Assembly: GCA_016777645.1 (NCBI GenBank)
Contig: JADHRC010000066.1
Span: 1-8,348, forward strand
Reading direction: 5' to 3'
Origin: Alphaproteobacteria bacterium
Lineage (GTDB): Bacteria; Pseudomonadota; Alphaproteobacteria; Puniceispirillales; Marisalimonadaceae
Length of the DNA stretch: 8,348 bases
The position numbers were made by a program, and so were the translations under genes. Positions 6,874 to 8,348 of this stretch are shown here, piece after piece; position 1 is the first letter of the stretch; each line of letters starts with the position of its first letter. The notes under the pieces were generated by a model. It saw only the letters and a list, made by a program, of their open reading frames with translations, had not been told where the DNA came from and ran no database searches.

Positions 6874-6892
6874 ATAATATTTTCTAATCATT

Positions 6893-6923
6893 CTAACTTG
6901 ACCTTTAAGGTTTCGTAAGTTAG
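6893..6923 (+). repeat. Nested inverted repeat between tRNA-His and tRNA-Leu
   Basis: CTAACTT (6893-6899) pairs with AAGTTAG (6917-6923). Inside it, ACCT (6901-6904) pairs with AGGT (6908-6911) around a TTA loop, leaving a 1 by 5 internal loop. No T-tract follows directly, so it is not a standard terminator. TTGACC (6898-6903) inside it resembles a -35 box, but the hexamer 17 bp on, TAGCTA, is a poor -10. It could be an RNA processing structure between the two tRNAs, an operator, or chance. Confidence 0.35.
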
Positions 6924-6955
6924 CTATTTGATTGATTAAATTTTAATTATATATT

Positions 6956-7040
6956 GCGGGCGTGGCGGAACTGGTAGACGCGCAAGATTTAGGTTCTTGT
7001 ATCGAAAGGTGTGGGGGTTCAAGTCCCTTCGCCCGCACCA
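6956..7040 (+). tRNA. tRNA-Leu (anticodon TAG)
   Basis: This is an 85-nt class II tRNA. The acceptor GCGGGCG pairs perfectly with CGCCCGC, followed by discriminator A and encoded CCA (7038-7040). The anticodon stem CAAGA/TCTTG encloses TTTAGGT with TAG at 6990-6992. A long variable arm precedes the T arm GGGGG-TTCAAGT-CCCTT, which includes G:T pairs. The UAG anticodon reads CUN leucine codons. It ends 37 bp before the tig start, and a tRNA-Leu directly before tig is a familiar alphaproteobacterial order. Read-through of one precursor into tig is likely, because no terminator separates them. Confidence 0.97.
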
Positions 7041-7062
7041 CTAAATAAATCATAGAGATTTT

Positions 7063-7067
7063 AAGGA
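7063..7067 (+). promoter_or_regulatory. tig ribosome binding site with ambiguous spacing
   Basis: AAGGA stands 10 nt before the ATG at 7078 and 4 nt before an in-frame GTG at 7072. A frame-shifted ATG at 7070 runs straight into TGA (ATGTGA). The GTG would add two residues. The family N-terminus (M-x-[IV]-T-x-TL-S-[DE]-GLKREF) favours the ATG. Confidence 0.55.
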
Positions 7068-7077
7068 TTATGTGAAT

Positions 7078-8348
7078 ATGGCTATAACTCAAACTTTATC
7101 AGACGGCTTAAAACGTGAATTTGAAGTCGTTATTACTGACAATGAAATCAACAAGCTAGTAAATGTTAAATTAGAAAATATAGCTAAAGAAGTTAACCTT
7201 CCTGGTTTTAGGCGAGGTAAAGTTCCGATTTCAGTTGTTAAAAATAGATTTGGAAAACAAATTCTTGGTGAAGTTGTTAGAGAATCTGTTGATAGCTTAA
7301 CTAAAGAAACTATTGAAAAAAACAATTTGATACCTTCTTCACAACCAAAAGTTGAAATTGTTTCTTTTGAAGAGGGTCAAGACCTAAAAGCCAAGCTTTC
7401 TGTAGAAATCATGCCTGAAATTGAAATTCCAGATTTATCTAAACTAGATATAACAAAGCCTGTGGTTAAGGTTAGCGAAAAAGAAATTGATGAAGCTGTC
7501 GAGAAAATAGCTCGTGAAAATATTGGAACTAAAACTGTAACAGAAAAGAGACCTGCAAAGACAGGCGATACTGTAGTCATAGACTTTTTAGGTAAAATAG
7601 ATGATGTGCCATTCGAAGGTGGAGAAGCTAAGGGGCATAATTTAAAGCTTGGTTCTAATTCATTTATACCTGGTTTCGAAGATGGATTGGTAGGATGCAG
7701 CATAGGTAAAAAAGTTAATATTAATGTAACTTTCCCAGAAGATTATCAGGCTTCTAATTTAGCCGGAAAAAATGCAGTTTTTGAGACCACAATCAATGAG
7801 ATTAAAGAAGATAATGATTTGTTAATTAATGATGATTTCGCAAAAAATCTAGGTATGGAAGACTTAAATGCCCTAAAAAAAGCAGTATCAGAGCAAATGA
7901 ATAAGCAACATGATATTGCTAGTAGAGATAAATCTAAAAGGCAAATTTTAGATTTATTAGCAGATGCTGTTTCCTTTGAACTTCCTGAAACTCTTGAAAA
8001 AGAAGAATATAATAGTATTTGCAAAGCAATGAACCCTAATGCCAAACCTGAAAAAATGGATGCCAGTAATGAAGACGCACCTGAACCTCAAGTTGACGAG
8101 GGAATGAGTGATGAGGAAAAAATTGATGCATCTGAAATAGCGCAAAGAAGAGTTAGGCTTGGACTTTTACTCTCAGAAATAGGAAGAAAAAATAATATTA
8201 AGGTAGAAGAAGAAGATACCAGAAAAGCTATGATGCAGGAAATCCAAAAATATCCTGGTCAAGAAAAGCAAGTTATGGATTATTTTAAAAATAACCCTGA
8301 AGCTCAACAGCAATTATCTGGGCCAATTTTTGAAGATAAAATTATAGA
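7078..8348 (+). CDS. tig: Trigger factor, ribosome-associated chaperone and prolyl isomerase (3' end beyond the window)
   Basis: The frame is open for 423 codons to the window edge. Trigger factor binds ribosomal protein L23 at the exit tunnel and shields nascent chains. The N-terminal domain begins MAITQTLSDGLKREFEV and holds the ribosome-binding signature GFRRGKVP at 43-50. An FKBP-type isomerase domain spans about 160-245, starting at GDTVVIDFLGK and including FIPGFEDGLVG. The C-terminal arms follow, with the alphaproteobacterial-looking RRVRLGLLLSEIGRKN and a segment ending near SGPIFEDKI, which is close to the usual C-terminus. A hydrophilic, acidic, proline-containing linker lies at about 319-350, between the two helical parts of the C-domain. 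The ATG at 7078-7080 fits the family N-terminus. It lies 37 bp after tRNA-Leu and is probably co-transcribed with it. clpP would be the expected next gene in this group but is outside the window. Confidence 0.96.
   Translation, partial: MAITQTLSDGLKREFEVVITDNEINKLVNVKLENIAKEVNLPGFRRGKVPISVVKNRFGKQILGEVVRESVDSLTKETIEKNNLIPSSQPKVEIVSFEEGQDLKAKLSVEIMPEIEIPDLSKLDITKPVVKVSEKEIDEAVEKIARENIGTKTVTEKRPAKTGDTVVIDFLGKIDDVPFEGGEAKGHNLKLGSNSFIPGFEDGLVGCSIGKKVNINVTFPEDYQASNLAGKNAVFETTINEIKEDNDLLINDDFAKNLGMEDLNALKKAVSEQMNKQHDIASRDKSKRQILDLLADAVSFELPETLEKEEYNSICKAMNPNAKPEKMDASNEDAPEPQVDEGMSDEEKIDASEIAQRRVRLGLLLSEIGRKNNIKVEEEDTRKAMMQEIQKYPGQEKQVMDYFKNNPEAQQQLSGPIFEDKII

Noticed and set aside
6796..7040. tRNA genes as an integration hotspot with an attachment site
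   Set aside because: Both tRNAs are followed at once by ordinary chromosomal sequence (the other tRNA, or tig). No repeated tRNA 3' end or integrase is present.
7089..8145. Series of minus-strand open frames of 62-108 codons
   Set aside because: They are antisense to the continuous tig frame and have low-complexity Phe/Ser/Ile composition. tig itself is open to the window edge and clearly recognisable.

Overview
The window is about 8.3 kb of AT-rich bacterial chromosome, densely packed with housekeeping genes. Protein signatures point to a low-GC alphaproteobacterium, probably marine and streamlined: a ParE-type topoisomerase subunit, a glnB-glnA pair, a tRNA-Leu(UAG) directly before the trigger factor gene, and a tRNA-His with an 8-bp acceptor stem and encoded CCA. 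An intact PII protein (GlnB) argues against a typical SAR11/Pelagibacter, because that group is known for PII-independent nitrogen regulation. The taxon is inferred from gene content only.

Layout. Positions 1-206 (+) hold the last 67 codons of pepN (aminopeptidase N). It converges on a long minus-strand block, leaving only 6 bp between stop codons. In transcription order that block is a class I aminotransferase (6711-5539), glnB (5431-5093), glnA (5057-3648), a strong intrinsic terminator (about 3630-3602), parE (3528-1567) and an RhlE-type DEAD-box helicase (1484-213). On the other side of an 84-bp divergent intergenic region, the plus strand carries tRNA-His(GTG) at 6796-6873, tRNA-Leu(TAG) at 6956-7040, and tig (trigger factor) from 7078 past the window edge.

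How the genes work together. GlnB, glutamine synthetase and the adjacent aminotransferase form an ammonium-assimilation and amino-nitrogen cluster. The regulatory tyrosines are kept in both GlnB (Tyr51) and GlnA (Tyr398), so a complete PII/uridylylation/adenylylation cascade is predicted. parE and the helicase lie beyond the terminator and appear to be separately transcribed. The tRNA-tRNA-tig group supplies translation components and the ribosome-bound chaperone.

No gene gap exceeds about 120 bp. I see no mobile element, CRISPR, prophage or toxin-antitoxin signature, and no convincing undescribed system. The points worth a second look are small: unusual start codons, dyad symmetries in short intergenic regions, a variable acidic linker in trigger factor, and what PII retention says about the lineage.
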